Shown in pieces: positions 18,447-33,005 of a DNA stretch of 59,652 nucleotides. Position 1 is the stretch's first letter; each line of letters opens with the position of its first letter. Source of the DNA: Prochlorococcus sp. scB243_496M6 (GTDB lineage: Bacteria; Cyanobacteriota; Cyanobacteriia; PCC-6307; Cyanobiaceae); contig JFMF01000082.1 of NCBI GenBank assembly GCA_000635535.1, positions 1 through 59,652 of the forward strand. The letters are read 5' to 3'. A program made the position numbers and the translations under genes. A model generated the notes under the pieces. That model did not search any database and was not told the DNA's origin. It saw nothing but the letters and a program-made list of their open reading frames with translations.

Positions 18447-19316
18447 ATGCTTAGCATTTCTGTAGAAAAATTTTTAATTTGGAAAAATAAGCAACTTTCT
18501 AAAGGAGGCGATTCACAATCTTTTGCTCTTTTACTTGACTGCGTTGGGGGCGTATCAAGAAGTGATTTAAATTTGATAACTATCAATCCTCACGGAACCT
18601 TATATTTAAAAGAAAAATTAGAATTTTTGGAATCTGTTTGGGATGATCATTTGTTAAAGTCTTGCCCAATTCAATACCTTTGTGGAATAACTTTTTGGAG
18701 AGACTTAAAATTAAAAGTTACAAACAAAGTACTTATCCCCAGACCAGAGACAGAGCTCATGGTAGATATTGTTTTCAATATATTTCGAAGTAAGTCAGAG
18801 AAATTATTTTTTGCTGAATTAGGAACTGGGACAGGCGCTATAAGTATCGCGTTGGCAATGGCTTATCCATTGAGCAATGGAGTAGCAACTGATATAGATC
18901 AAGACGCATTAGAAATAGCCACTAAAAATTTCATAAACTCTTCCAAACAATCGAATTTGAAATTTTGTTGTGGAAATTGGTGGTCACCTCTTGAAAATTT
19001 TAAAGGAAAATTAGACCTTGCTATTTCAAACCCGCCATATATTCCAAAAGATACTTATGAAAAATTACCCACAGAAGTTAAAAATTTCGAACCTAAAGTT
19101 GCTTTGTTAGGCGGCGAAGATGGTTTAAAACATATTAGTGAAATAATATTAAAAGCACCATTATTCTTAAAAGAGAAAGGCTGGCTAATTTTAGAGAATC
19201 ATTTTGATCAAGGTGAAAAAATAAAACAACTGCTTATTAACAATAAATTTACATCAACAGAAATTGTGAAAGATTTCTCAGGTATTGGTAGGTTTACTAT
19301 TGGAAGATATAAATAA
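18447..19316 (+). CDS. prmC: Release factor glutamine N5-methyltransferase
   Basis: A 289-residue SAM-dependent methyltransferase. It methylates the Gln of the GGQ motif in RF1/RF2. The SAM loop AELGTGTGAISIALA and the catalytic N195-P-P-Y198 (AISNPPYIP) are in the right order. PRPETELMVD before the SAM loop and LGGEDGL near the substrate site are PrmC-specific. It starts a short transcript with tsaC 23 bases downstream. Confidence 0.95.
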   Translation: MLSISVEKFLIWKNKQLSKGGDSQSFALLLDCVGGVSRSDLNLITINPHGTLYLKEKLEFLESVWDDHLLKSCPIQYLCGITFWRDLKLKVTNKVLIPRPETELMVDIVFNIFRSKSEKLFFAELGTGTGAISIALAMAYPLSNGVATDIDQDALEIATKNFINSSKQSNLKFCCGNWWSPLENFKGKLDLAISNPPYIPKDTYEKLPTEVKNFEPKVALLGGEDGLKHISEIILKAPLFLKEKGWLILENHFDQGEKIKQLLINNKFTSTEIVKDFSGIGRFTIGRYK

Positions 19317-19339
19317 AATATTATAGGTTCATAATCTAA

Positions 19340-19921
19340 ATGAATTTAGTAGACTGCAAATCCGCCCTGAAGATTCTTAAAAGTGGTCTACCTATAATTT
19401 TTCCAACCGATACATTACCTGCAATTGGATGCTTGCCAAAATTTTCAAATACTATTTATAAGTTCAAAAAAAGAGATAGAGACAAACCCTTAATTCTTAT
19501 GGGATCAGAATACAAACAATTAATCGATTATGTTCACGAATCAGCTAAAGAAGATTACGAAAATATAGCTTCAAAATATTGGCCTGGAGCCCTGACAATG
19601 GTTATTCCTGCTTCAGAAAAGCAGACTACAATCCTCACAAGCAATGATCTTACTCTTGGGTTGAGAATTCCAAATTCATGTATGGCTCAATCTCTCATGA
19701 GAGAAACAGGCCCATTGTTAACTTCAAGTGCAAATATTTCAGGTTTTAAAGGATCAACTACAGCTGAAGGTATTGCTCTAGATTTCCCTTCTTTAAGAAT
19801 ATTGGGCCCTATCCCCTGGGGGAAAAGCAGTGAAAAAGCTAGTACTATTATTTTTTGGAAGAAAAGTGGAGATTGGAGACTGATTAGAGAAGGAGAAATA
19901 TTAGTTAGGGAATTGTATTAA
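19340..19921 (+). CDS. tsaC: Threonylcarbamoyl-AMP synthase (YrdC/Sua5 family)
   Basis: A 193-residue YrdC-fold enzyme. It makes threonylcarbamoyl-AMP from Thr, bicarbonate and ATP for t6A37 of ANN-decoding tRNAs. It shows PIIFPTDTLPAIGCLP, FKKRDRDKPLILM (conserved KxR..KP), WPGALTMVIPA and LTSSANISGF. The length is that of the single-domain form; the Sua5 C-terminal domain is absent. Its stop overlaps the ATG of a 53-codon gene by one base. A tRNA-Thr gene lies convergently downstream, perhaps by chance. Confidence 0.93.
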   Translation: MNLVDCKSALKILKSGLPIIFPTDTLPAIGCLPKFSNTIYKFKKRDRDKPLILMGSEYKQLIDYVHESAKEDYENIASKYWPGALTMVIPASEKQTTILTSNDLTLGLRIPNSCMAQSLMRETGPLLTSSANISGFKGSTTAEGIALDFPSLRILGPIPWGKSSEKASTIIFWKKSGDWRLIREGEILVRELY

Positions 19922-20082
19922 TGTTTTTATTATTATTTTTTGCTTTATTAATTCAATTCTTTACTTATTGGATATTTGAACCCCTTGCAACTTTTTTAGA
20001 GTATGTTCTTGAAATAAGATTGTTTCCTATCATTGCTCTGATAGGCTTAGTCTTTTTATTTTCAGCAAAGAATATTGAATAG
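19921..20082 (+). CDS. Small two-segment membrane protein, unknown
   Basis: A 53-residue hydrophobic protein with two predicted membrane segments (LLLFFALLIQFFTYWIF and FPIIALIGLVFLFSA) and a short polar loop. Its ATG overlaps the tsaC stop in a TAATG arrangement, so it is probably translated by coupling. Function unknown. Confidence 0.65.
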   Translation: MFLLLFFALLIQFFTYWIFEPLATFLEYVLEIRLFPIIALIGLVFLFSAKNIE

Positions 20083-20099
20083 AATTAAATAAATCAAAA

Positions 20100-20171
20100 T
20101 GCCGGCTAACAGATTTGAACTGATGACCTTCGCTTTACAAAAGCGCTGCTCTACCGCTGAGCTAAGCCGGC
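20100..20171 (-). tRNA. tRNA-Thr (anticodon TGT)
   Basis: A 72-nt cloverleaf on the minus strand. The acceptor stem is GCCGGCT/AGCCGGC, the D arm AGCTCAGCGGTAGAGC, the anticodon loop TTTGTAA contains TGT, and the T arm has GTTCAAAT. The discriminator is A and no CCA is encoded. Confidence 0.95.
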
Positions 20172-20236
20172 AATTTCTTCATCTTACAATTAGGTAGGGT
20201 CAATTATCAGTATTTTTTTAGCTTTTTTTAAATTTA

Positions 20237-20572
20237 TTACTTTTTGATATCTTTGTTAGCTTTATCAGTTTTATCAGTTTTTTTGAATTTTATTTCTCCT
20301 GAAATAGTTCTTTTGATTGGTAAATTAGCAACTAATGCAGTCATTCTATCCTCAGTCTCTAAACTTACAGCTACCTCCTCAAAATCAATTTCAACATATT
20401 TAGCAACAACATCAAGAATCTCTTTCCTCATTTTATCTAAAAGATCAGTTGTTAAAGAACTCATATCAACTCTGTCATGAGCAAGTACAAGTTGTAATCT
20501 TTCTCTAGCTGTATTTGCACTAGACGTTTCCCTGCCTAGTAGTTTATTTATAAGATCTCTGAGAGTCATCAT
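20237..20572 (-). CDS. minE: Cell division topological specificity factor MinE
   Basis: A 111-residue Min[21 protein letters not shown] followed by [12 protein letters not shown] is the conserved MinD-binding N-terminal region. The topological specificity domain follows ([16 protein letters not shown]), and a Lys-rich tail ends the protein. It lies one base after minD in the order minC-minD-minE. MinE drives MinD off the membrane and gives Min oscillation. Confidence 0.96.
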   Translation of the reverse strand: MMTLRDLINKLLGRETSSANTARERLQLVLAHDRVDMSSLTTDLLDKMRKEILDVVAKYVEIDFEEVAVSLETEDRMTALVANLPIKRTISGEIKFKKTDKTDKANKDIKK

Positions 20573-20573
20573 T

Positions 20574-21389
20574 TTAAAAAACCTTTGTTTGCATTAATCT
20601 CATGAATTTATCTTTAAGACTTTTGCCTTCTTTTTTTGGATCGATAATTGGTACATCTTTATTTGTAAGTCTTTGAGAAACATTCAAATAACATTTTTTT
20701 GCAGGAGATCTACCATCTGAAAGTGTCAGTGGCTCTCCTCTATTTGTACTTATTATTACTTGTTCATCTTCTAAAACAATACCTAGTAAAGGCAAAGAAA
20801 GGATTCCTTGAACATCTTCGATGGATAACATTTCTTGACTAGCCATCATGTTAGGGCGAACTCTATTGATTACAAGTTGGATCGGCTGAATATCTGAAGT
20901 ATTAAGAATACCTATTACTCTATCCGCATCCCGAACTGCGGATAATTCTGGGTTGGTAACAACAATAGCTTCTTTGCAGGCTGCGAGAGCATTTTTAAAG
21001 CCATCTTCTACACCAGCAGGACAATCTACTAAGACAAAATCAAAGTTCTCACTAAGTAGCTCACTGATTTTTTTCATATCTTCGGGCTTCATCCAATCCA
21101 ACATCCTTGGATCTCCAGCAGGTAGAAGAGCAAGATTAGGTTCCTTTTTATGTCTAACCAATGCTTGGTCAAGACGACAATTCTTGTCTAGAACATCTTG
21201 AGCCGTATAAATGATACGATTTTCTAATCCTAGAAGAAGATCTAAATTTCTTAAGCCAAAATCAGCATCCAATACAGCAGTTGTTGCGCCGCTATTAGCA
21301 AGTGCTATGCCTAGGTTTGCAGTTAAAGTTGTTTTACCAACTCCTCCTTTGCCTGAACAAATTAATATTGTGCGAGTATTCTTCCCCAC
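20574..21389 (-). CDS. minD: Septum site-determining ATPase MinD
   Basis: A 271-residue deviant Walker A ATPase: [18 protein letters not shown] near the N terminus, [18 protein letters not shown], and [12 protein letters not shown] (Walker B). The C-terminal membrane-targeting helix [16 protein letters not shown] is amphipathic and basic. It acts with MinC and MinE to keep FtsZ at mid-cell. There are 111 bases between it and minC. Confidence 0.97.
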   Translation of the reverse strand: MGKNTRTILICSGKGGVGKTTLTANLGIALANSGATTAVLDADFGLRNLDLLLGLENRIIYTAQDVLDKNCRLDQALVRHKKEPNLALLPAGDPRMLDWMKPEDMKKISELLSENFDFVLVDCPAGVEDGFKNALAACKEAIVVTNPELSAVRDADRVIGILNTSDIQPIQLVINRVRPNMMASQEMLSIEDVQGILSLPLLGIVLEDEQVIISTNRGEPLTLSDGRSPAKKCYLNVSQRLTNKDVPIIDPKKEGKSLKDKFMRLMQTKVF

Positions 21390-21500
21390 GATTTTTAAAA
21401 TTTTACAAATAATAAAGCCACATGCAGAAAGTTAAATGTTTTAAAGATTAAGTAATTCTTAAATTTATTTAGTTTGAATTAATTTATTGCAAATTATTGA

Positions 21501-22160
21501 TTAATTTTTATTTTCGATTAGGTGTGGTTTGATAATTATTGTTTGTTTATCTATTACCGCAATTTCTGGATAATAATTTTTGGGCTTATCCTTTGGTCCA
21601 ATAGCTATCACATCTGCAATTCTTAACTGTAAAGGGTTTAGATAAAGTGATGCAATAGAGGCATTTTTATTCCCACTTTTCCCTGCGAATGCGATCCCTA
21701 GTAATTTGCCCCAAACGTAAATATTTTTCCTAGCGGAAACTATTGCTCCTGGATTAACGTCTCCAATAATGCATAGGTTTCCATTTGAAGATATTCTTTC
21801 ACCCGATCGTACTGTGCCTTTGTGAAGAATATCGTCTTTTTTTGAATTAAATAGTAATAACTTATTTTTAATCTCTTGTTCTTTTAAAAAAGCTGAATCT
21901 ATTTTTAAAGACTTTCCACTCAGTATCGTATCTCTATTATTTGAGTAAATGCATAATGAACTAATATTAATTTTGTCAAAATGATTTTTTAATTTTGATA
22001 ATTTATGAGAACTTATTGACTCATTGACTGCGAAAATTTTTGCTTCTAAAGGTTCCTTGATGGAAGAAAATCTTTTAAAAGTTTCATGAATATTATCTAA
22101 ATCTAACAAAGAAAAAATTTCTAAATATTTACTTTTAGTGTTTTGTAAAACGATTTCCAT
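21501..22160 (-). CDS. minC: Septum site-determining protein MinC
   Basis: A 219-residue FtsZ inhibitor. The C-terminal beta-helix domain is clear: VRSGERISSNGNLCIIGDVN, PGAIVSARKNIYVWGKLLG, and AFAGKSGNKNASIASLYLNP with QLRIADV (MinD-binding face). The N-terminal 100 residues, which hold the FtsZ-inhibiting part, are divergent and I recognise little in them. It is 10 bases downstream of the HD gene and on the same strand as minD and minE. Confidence 0.92.
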   Translation of the reverse strand: MEIVLQNTKSKYLEIFSLLDLDNIHETFKRFSSIKEPLEAKIFAVNESISSHKLSKLKNHFDKINISSLCIYSNNRDTILSGKSLKIDSAFLKEQEIKNKLLLFNSKKDDILHKGTVRSGERISSNGNLCIIGDVNPGAIVSARKNIYVWGKLLGIAFAGKSGNKNASIASLYLNPLQLRIADVIAIGPKDKPKNYYPEIAVIDKQTIIIKPHLIENKN

Positions 22161-22170
22161 TGAATAAAAT

Positions 22171-23427
22171 CTAGGAATTGTTTTTTATTAATGAAATTTC
22201 ACTTTTTATTTCATTTTTGATTGTATCTGGATAAATAATAAAAGAGCTTTCCTCGGATCTCATTAAAGTTTTTATTAATGCAGAACTATTTTCTAATGCA
22301 CTTTGATTAGTACCGTCCCATATTTTTAGTGCATTATTAGATTCAAAACCCTTAAAAGACCTTTCCTTAATTCCGCAAAATATTTCTGAATCATAACCAT
22401 TCTTTTCACATAATTTTGAGGCAAATGCAAGGATTTTTAATCTATCCACCTTACTTAGAAAACTTATATCTGATGCCTTTAATAGATCTCTATCAATAAA
22501 CATTTTGCATAGTGTAGAAAGTGGTTCAAAAGATTCATCTTTCCACCGAATCAAATGATAATAAAAGGTTACATCATCATTTTTTATGAAATCATCAAAA
22601 TCAACCTTTGAAGGTGAAAAAATCCATTTATATAGAGAATTATCTAACCAAATATCCTTTCTGGAATTATATTTTATTGTGTGTAATATTTTTTCCAAGA
22701 TCCATGTTGATATTTCGTTTATCCTGTGATTGTAGATTGTCCTATACATCAAGTTTCTAAGGACAAGGAAATGCTCAATAGCGATTACTCCTTTTGGTTT
22801 GATTCCGATATTTCCATCAGGTGAAAAGGTAAGAGCTGAAATTATTCTCTCTAAATCTACTAAGCCATAATAAGTACCTGTGTTATAACTGTCCCGTAAA
22901 AGATAATCGAGACGATCGCAATCTATCTCACTACTTATTAATGTTTTTAAAGGGTTTGAAAATAGTTGTTTTGATTGAAATAATTCACCAATTTTTCTGG
23001 GTAATTCGTTGTCATACTTTTTGAGGATTGAATTTATTGGAGAATAATTTGTAACTAAGTTTTCAGACCATTGTTCGTGATCGTGCTTGAATATTGTTTC
23101 ACTGGTATGGCTTAAAGGTCCATGACCTAAATCATGTAATAGAGCTGCTCCATAAAGGACAAATTTATTTTCACAAAATGAAGATTTAATTTCAATTAAT
23201 CTACTATAAATTTTTCTAGCTATACAAAAAACACCAATTGAGTGAGTAAATCTACTCGATTCTGCCCCATGAAAAAGTAATGATGCCGCTCCAAGTTGTT
23301 TTATTCTTCTTAGTCTTTGAAAAGCGACTGTATCAATTAATTCCATAATCATTAATTCTTCTGGCTTTTCTGCATTAAATACTATTTCTTTATGAATTGG
23401 GTCATGAAAAATTCTTTTAATACTCAT
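22171..23427 (-). CDS. HD-domain phosphohydrolase (dGTPase/SAMHD1-like)
   Basis: A 418-residue metal-dependent phosphohydrolase. Its HD signature reads FTHSIGVFCIARKIY, then LLHDLGHGPLSHTSE (His-Asp pair) and EIDCDRLDYLLRDSYNTGTY. QRLRRIKQLGAASLLFHGAE is typical of the YdhJ/SAMHD1-type group. A role in dNTP hydrolysis is inferred; the substrate is unproven. It sits at the head of the minC-minD-minE run, probably without functional connection. Confidence 0.88.
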   Translation of the reverse strand: MSIKRIFHDPIHKEIVFNAEKPEELMIMELIDTVAFQRLRRIKQLGAASLLFHGAESSRFTHSIGVFCIARKIYSRLIEIKSSFCENKFVLYGAALLHDLGHGPLSHTSETIFKHDHEQWSENLVTNYSPINSILKKYDNELPRKIGELFQSKQLFSNPLKTLISSEIDCDRLDYLLRDSYNTGTYYGLVDLERIISALTFSPDGNIGIKPKGVIAIEHFLVLRNLMYRTIYNHRINEISTWILEKILHTIKYNSRKDIWLDNSLYKWIFSPSKVDFDDFIKNDDVTFYYHLIRWKDESFEPLSTLCKMFIDRDLLKASDISFLSKVDRLKILAFASKLCEKNGYDSEIFCGIKERSFKGFESNNALKIWDGTNQSALENSSALIKTLMRSEESSFIIYPDTIKNEIKSEISLIKNNS

Positions 23428-23455
23428 ATTTTTAAGATTTTTTTATTTTCAATCT

Positions 23456-24751
23456 TTAGCCATTTAAAGGTTTAATTTCTTCATTGTTTAATTCAATTGT
23501 TTGAACTGAAACTTCTTCTTTTTCTAGAAGCGACCCCAAAAATAATTCTGCATTCCTCACCCATTTATCGTCAGTACTTCCATAATCACTTGCATCCGGT
23601 AGATCAAGTGATTTATCCGGAGTCATACCTTGTCCTTGAATATTATTACCATTAGGTGTTAAGTAACTTGCCACTGTTATAGCAATACCACTATCTTCTC
23701 CCAAACTTTTGAGGGATTGAATTAAACCTTTTCCATAAGTTTGTTCTCCCATAAGAATTGACCTCTCATTATCTTGTAAGGAACCAGCAAGTATTTCACT
23801 GGCGCTTGCGGTACCTTTATTTACTAAAGTCACCATTGGTCCATCAAAAGATGTCTCTTTTTGAGAAATAATTGCATCTTTGATTCCATTTCTATCTTTT
23901 GTCTCGACCACAGGTTTCTCACTCAATAATGAGTCTGCAACTGCTATACCTGAGCTTACTAGTCCCCCTGAATTATTTCTAAGATCCAAGATTAAGCCCT
24001 CAACCTCTTTCTCCTTTAACTCTTGAAGTGCCTCTTCAACTTTTTTGGGTACGCTTTCGCTGAATTGAGTTATCCTTAAATATCCTATTGTGTGAGAATC
24101 GTCTCTTAATCTTTTTGTTCTAACTGGCCTGAGATCTACTGATCTCCTCTCTAGATCAACTTCTCTTATTTCTCCTGATTCGGAAGATAGTTCAACTAAA
24201 ACTTTTGTCCCTGATTCACCTCTTAATTTAGAGGCAGTACCTGCAAGCCCTAATTTTTCTGATGCGATTCCGTCTACTGTCTCTATCAAGTCCCCGCTTA
24301 CAATTCCAGCTTCTTCTGCTGGCGAACCCCCAAGAGTAGAGATAACTTTAACTTTGTTGTCATCATCTTCACCTAATTGAAGCCCAACACCATTAATTTC
24401 ACTCCCAAAATTACTTGATTTCAGTAGTTCATAATCTTTTGGGCGTAAAACTCTCGTGTAGGGATCTTCTAGAGGTCTTAACATGTCTTCAATTGCGGAA
24501 TAAGCCTCTTCACTTGTTTCAATTTGTTTCTGTAATGTTTTTTGTCTTATCCTTTTCCATTGGATTTCATCAAACTTTTCTGGATCATAAAAACCTTCGT
24601 TCACCAAGGTCCAAGCGTCAAGTACTAATTGCTTGCTATCACTGAGAGCATCCACTCTTTCAATCAATAAAAGATTGATAGAAAAAACTATGATCAATGA
24701 TGCAGTTATCACAGTTTTGAATGTTAAAAGTTTGTTAAAAGATGAATTCAT
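23456..24751 (-). CDS. Carboxyl-terminal processing protease (CtpA family, S41)
   Basis: A 431-residue S41 protease. I start at the ATG at 24751 (MNSSFNKLLTFKTVITASLI), which gives an N-terminal signal segment. A TTG seven codons earlier is in frame but less likely. The PDZ domain spans about 85-180 (GVGLQLGEDDDNKVKVI ... GDLIETVDGI). Catalytic residues are Ser in NKGTASASEILAG and Lys in TYGKGLIQ. The family cuts precursor D1 at its C terminus or related lumenal targets. Prochlorococcus has several Ctp paralogues, so which one this is cannot be fixed here. Confidence 0.9.
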   Translation of the reverse strand: MNSSFNKLLTFKTVITASLIIVFSINLLLIERVDALSDSKQLVLDAWTLVNEGFYDPEKFDEIQWKRIRQKTLQKQIETSEEAYSAIEDMLRPLEDPYTRVLRPKDYELLKSSNFGSEINGVGLQLGEDDDNKVKVISTLGGSPAEEAGIVSGDLIETVDGIASEKLGLAGTASKLRGESGTKVLVELSSESGEIREVDLERRSVDLRPVRTKRLRDDSHTIGYLRITQFSESVPKKVEEALQELKEKEVEGLILDLRNNSGGLVSSGIAVADSLLSEKPVVETKDRNGIKDAIISQKETSFDGPMVTLVNKGTASASEILAGSLQDNERSILMGEQTYGKGLIQSLKSLGEDSGIAITVASYLTPNGNNIQGQGMTPDKSLDLPDASDYGSTDDKWVRNAELFLGSLLEKEEVSVQTIELNNEEIKPLNG

Positions 24752-24821
24752 TGGGTTAAGTGTTAACACCAAGTATAAGAATTTTAAGTAAGCTCTTTAT
24801 ATCAAAGCTAATTTTTTTTGG

Positions 24822-25478
24822 ATGGCTAATTCTTCATCTGTTTATGACTGGTTTCAAGAAAGGCTTGAAATCCAAGACATAACTGACGACGTAACTTCCA
24901 AGTACGTACCCCCCCACGTAAATATTTTTTATTGTTTAGGAGGCATAACTTTAGTATGCTTCTTAATTCAATTTGCAACAGGTTTTGCAATGACTTTTTA
25001 CTATAAGCCAACAGTTACACAAGCTTATAGTTCAGTTAGTTACCTAATGACCGATGTAAGTTTCGGATGGTTAATAAGATCTGTTCATAGATGGAGTGCA
25101 TCAATGATGGTTTTGATGCTAATACTTCATGTCTTTAGGGTTTATCTTACCGGAGGTTTTAAAAGGCCAAGAGAATTAACTTGGGTTACAGGTGTTGTAA
25201 TGGCAGTCATAACTGTCGCTTTTGGAGTTACAGGTTACTCCTTACCTTGGGATCAGGTAGGTTATTGGGCAGTTAAAATTGTTTCAGGTGTCCCTGCTGC
25301 AATACCAGTAATTGGCGACTTTATGGTTGAACTACTTAGAGGTGGAGAAAGCGTTGGACAATCCACTTTGACAAGATTTTACAGCCTTCATACGTTTGTA
25401 TTGCCATGGTCATTAGCAGTATTTATGTTGATGCATTTTTTAATGATTCGTAAACAGGGTATTTCAGGTCCTTTATAA
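24822..25478 (+). CDS. petB: Cytochrome b6 (PetB)
   Basis: A 218-residue b6f subunit with four membrane helices. The paired His haem ligands lie in the [20 protein letters not shown] and [18 protein letters not shown] regions, and C38 (NIFYCLGG) is the covalent ci-haem ligand. [19 protein letters not shown] is the conserved Qp-site region. It starts divergently from the CtpA-type gene and leads petB-petD. Confidence 0.98.
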   Translation: MANSSSVYDWFQERLEIQDITDDVTSKYVPPHVNIFYCLGGITLVCFLIQFATGFAMTFYYKPTVTQAYSSVSYLMTDVSFGWLIRSVHRWSASMMVLMLILHVFRVYLTGGFKRPRELTWVTGVVMAVITVAFGVTGYSLPWDQVGYWAVKIVSGVPAAIPVIGDFMVELLRGGESVGQSTLTRFYSLHTFVLPWSLAVFMLMHFLMIRKQGISGPL

Positions 25479-25511
25479 ACTCTTATACTTAAACCATTAT
25501 CAGTTCTCCAT

Positions 25512-25994
25512 ATGTCTACATTAAAAAAACCAGATCTATCTGATCCAAAATTGAGAGCAAAGTTAGCTAAAGGTATGGGTCATAATTATTATGGTGAACC
25601 AGCTTGGCCCAATGATTTACTATATATTTTCCCGGTTGTTATACTAGGAACTATCGCATGCGTAGTTGGATTAGCAGTTCTTGACCCTGCAATGTTGGGA
25701 GACAAAGCCAATCCTTTCGCAACACCTTTGGAAATACTTCCTGAATGGTATCTTTATCCAGTTTTTCAAATACTTAGGGTAGTTCCTAACAAACTTTTGG
25801 GAATCGCACTTCAAACATTAATTCCACTTGGATTAATGATTTTACCCTTTATCGAAAATGTTAATAAATTTTCTAACCCATTTAGAAGGCCTATAGCAAT
25901 GTCTGTCTTCTTATTCGGAACATTTCTAACCATATATCTCGGTATAGGAGCATGTTTGCCAATTGATAAATCACTCACCTTAGGATTATTTTAG
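25512..25994 (+). CDS. petD: Cytochrome b6f subunit IV (PetD)
   Basis: A 160-residue protein of family length. It starts [20 protein letters not shown] and has three helices and the [20 protein letters not shown]p-site loop (PEWY). It lies 33 bases after petB, the canonical petBD operon. Confidence 0.98.
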
Positions 25995-25996
25995 GC

Positions 25997-27436
25997 TTAA
26001 ATTCTAAACATATCTAAATCGTTATACTCATTTCTTAAGAAATGATTCATCAATAAAAAACCCACAATTGTCCAAGTTTGATAGGTCCTTGATTGTTGTC
26101 CAACCCAAGTTCCTGTAGGACCATCAAAATATTCTGCCCATTCTTGCTTAGGTAATTGATTAAGTTGACACCAATATGATTCCTCTATTAAGGATTTCAT
26201 TTCTTCCATGAGAATTACATCATCAGAACCATATTTTTTTTGATGCAATAGAACAGCCGCACCAAAAAACCATAGCAAACTCGGCCAATGACCACCATTA
26301 TGGTAGCTCCAAGGCCAGTTCTTTGGATCTGAACCAGTTTTGTTTTGCCATTCTTCAACATCCATATGAGGGTGACAGATCCTCATGGGCATTTGAGCCA
26401 TCAAATGCTGTCTGTTATGTAAAACTAATCTAAATAAAGCTCTTTGCTCTTCAGGAGGCAGGACTCCGAACATACATGCTAAAGAATTCCCCAAACTGTA
26501 AAATCTAAAGTCTGGCCTTCCTGTCCTAATATTTCCAATTAAGTAGCCACCTCTATTCTCTAGCCAATCTTGTAGCCATGAGGGAACTACTTGAGGTTGA
26601 ACGTTAAATTCATTGAAGTGTTGATCATCACCATACTGCTCAGTTGGCCTTCTTCTTAAAATTTGCATTGTTTGGCTTGTAACCCAATAATGTTTTAGAA
26701 GAAAACTCCCTAAATCCTTAACCCATTGATTTGTAAGAATAAGTCTTTGGTCTAATAGTCTACTAACATGATCAGCTCTACTTAATTCCATTAAGTTGAT
26801 ACAACTTTTTAAACATCCATGAAGTAAAACTTCAACTTCTAGGGGTGCTCCCCATACATCCATAGGTCTATCAATCATAAATGCGCAATCTGGCACAAAA
26901 AGTACAGGAGTACCTTCAAATGTTGGGTGTAGAACTAGATCTAGTAGAAGTTGAATACCTCTTTGTACGCTTTGACTTTTTCCGAAGGCATAATCTCCGC
27001 TTTTATTGACATAATACCAACATAAAATTGGCCACCATAAACTTGCATCAGCAGAAGTAATCCTCCCTATTGATCTCTGACCATAGTCTCCAATGAGCTT
27101 TCCATTCTCTTCAATGAAACTAGTAGGAAATACACCACGCGTTTGGTAATTAGAGCTTTGTAATTCAAGACACACACTTAGAAACTTTTTGACAATTTCG
27201 TACCGTTTTTGGGTAATGAGGTAAATCATTACAGGAACATTGTCTCTTAAAAATATTTCTCCGTAATTTAATTTTTTATTTTTTGTTGGGTGTTCTAGTG
27301 CAGCAACGCTTCCCACTAACTCGCCTGATATTTCAACCAAAGTCTTTTCGAAGTGTTTTTTTGCATTTGTTACAATTTTCTCTTCATCAGAACTTGGTCT
27401 TACTCTTAAATTTTTTTGACTAAATCTTTCTGCCAT
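25997..27436 (-). CDS. Neutral/alkaline invertase (GH100)
   Basis: A 479-residue (alpha/alpha)6 glycosidase that hydrolyses sucrose to glucose and fructose. Family motifs are YGEIFLRDNVPVMIYLI (catalytic Asp region), GRITSADASLWWPILCWYY, DGPTGTWVGQQSRTYQTWT and GGHWPSLLWFFGAA. Length and start (MAERFSQKNLRVRPSSDEEK) fit cyanobacterial InvA. It is convergent with petD, with a 2-base gap between the stops. It probably serves turnover of sucrose as a compatible solute, which is inference. Confidence 0.93.
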   Translation of the reverse strand: MAERFSQKNLRVRPSSDEEKIVTNAKKHFEKTLVEISGELVGSVAALEHPTKNKKLNYGEIFLRDNVPVMIYLITQKRYEIVKKFLSVCLELQSSNYQTRGVFPTSFIEENGKLIGDYGQRSIGRITSADASLWWPILCWYYVNKSGDYAFGKSQSVQRGIQLLLDLVLHPTFEGTPVLFVPDCAFMIDRPMDVWGAPLEVEVLLHGCLKSCINLMELSRADHVSRLLDQRLILTNQWVKDLGSFLLKHYWVTSQTMQILRRRPTEQYGDDQHFNEFNVQPQVVPSWLQDWLENRGGYLIGNIRTGRPDFRFYSLGNSLACMFGVLPPEEQRALFRLVLHNRQHLMAQMPMRICHPHMDVEEWQNKTGSDPKNWPWSYHNGGHWPSLLWFFGAAVLLHQKKYGSDDVILMEEMKSLIEESYWCQLNQLPKQEWAEYFDGPTGTWVGQQSRTYQTWTIVGFLLMNHFLRNEYNDLDMFRI

Positions 27437-28037
27437 TTCATTTATATCCCTTTATTTAAGCCTAGTTGTTTAATGAGACTTTGATCAAATAAAAAATTAA
27501 TAAAAAATTTTTGTATAAAAGGTTGCACAATTACAGTCGGATGGTTTAGTATTTTCTTCTGGGCAGAAATATTCTTTTTGCATTATTCAAGCAGTTGCTT
27601 TAAATCTAATTTTTGGTAAATGAGTGAATTTTTTGAAGATTTGATTTCGATCATTATTTTCAGCCAGAAGAAGGGTTTACCCTTCTAAACGAGTTATACA
27701 CATGTTGTTTAACTCTGCACCTAGAAAATTTAAAAACTTAGGAACTGATGCTTTTATTGCGTCAAGATTAATTAAATTTTTTTTTAGTTATTTCGAGATG
27801 TATATGCAATAAAGGTGTGAGGTCCCGTCAAGAATATATATAAATGTCATCAATTGCTAACTTTTGGCTTTGATGCAAACGGATCTGAGATCTTGGAAAG
27901 TCACTTTAGAAATATTTTTAATGTGCACTCAATGTAATCCTTAAAATTTAAGGAGGCTGAAACTAAATTCAAAAACTGAAGTTTTTATTTGGATAAAGCA
28001 ATTCAATTTGAGTAGATTCATCTACAAAAGGATTTGA
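27437..28037 (+). promoter_or_regulatory. rRNA operon leader and promoter region
   Basis: Six hundred AT-rich bases between the invertase start and 16S, with no convincing coding region. A 7-bp perfect hairpin (AGAAGGG-TTTA-CCCTTCT) sits at 27669-27686. TA-rich stretches around 27831-27842 could be a -10 box. The end near 28000 probably carries the RNase III and boxA processing signals for 16S, but I cannot assign them base by base. Confidence 0.5.
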
Positions 28038-29523
<1,486 letters not shown>

Positions 29524-29649
29524 ACAGGGAGACAACAAAATGTTTAATATTATTATTTTGTCACCTTAGGTCGATCGGTATCTCACGTTCTTAATTCGTT
29601 AAGAATTTCATTTCCTAAGTTTTTCTAGGTCACACCCATTATTTTTCCT

Positions 29650-29723
<74 letters not shown>

Positions 29724-29735
29724 TATCTCTATGTT

Positions 29736-29808
29736 GGGGGTATAGCTCAGTTGGTAGAGCGCCTGCTTTGCAAGCAGGATGTCAGCGGTTCGAGTCCGCT
29801 TACCTCCA
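29736..29808 (+). tRNA. tRNA-Ala (anticodon TGC)
   Basis: A 73-nt cloverleaf. The acceptor stem is GGGGGTA/TACCTCC with one G-T pair, the anticodon loop TTTGCAA contains TGC, the T arm GGTTCGAGTCC, and the discriminator A. It lies 12 bases after tRNA-Ile. Confidence 0.97.
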
Positions 29809-30067
29809 CTGATTACCACCTCTTACATAACCGGTAAAAAGGAAATGTTTTGAGTTGTGATCATTATTCTGAACGAATCTAGCTTCCTAATGAAATCATT
29901 AAGATGCTGGACTCATTGAATTAATTTCATTGTTTTCAGAGAACCTTGACAACTGCATAGATTATTTTTAAAGACAATAAGCATCTTTAATGATGCAGAT
30001 TTATTATTTGTGCGAATGCATTAATAACAATTCTATTAAGCTGATGCTTCAATTTTTTGAAGTTATT
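29809..30067 (+). other. tRNA-Ala to 23S spacer
   Basis: 259 bases with no gene. It must contain the processing stem for the 23S 5' end. The motif GTTTTGAGTTGTGATC and the stretch GAGAACCTTGACAACTGCAT are typical of rrn spacer boundaries, the latter being a frequent pre-23S element. Confidence 0.6.
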
Positions 30068-32945
<2,878 letters not shown>

Positions 32946-33005
32946 AAACTTAATTTATTGTTTTTAAATATATAATTTTCTATGCAGTTCTCAAGGTTCA
33001 CACTA

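Noticed and set aside
27702..27812. Plus-strand ORF of 36 codons in the rRNA leader (MLFNSAPRKF...)
   Set aside because: No ribosome binding site or recognised pattern; more likely chance in an AT-rich leader.
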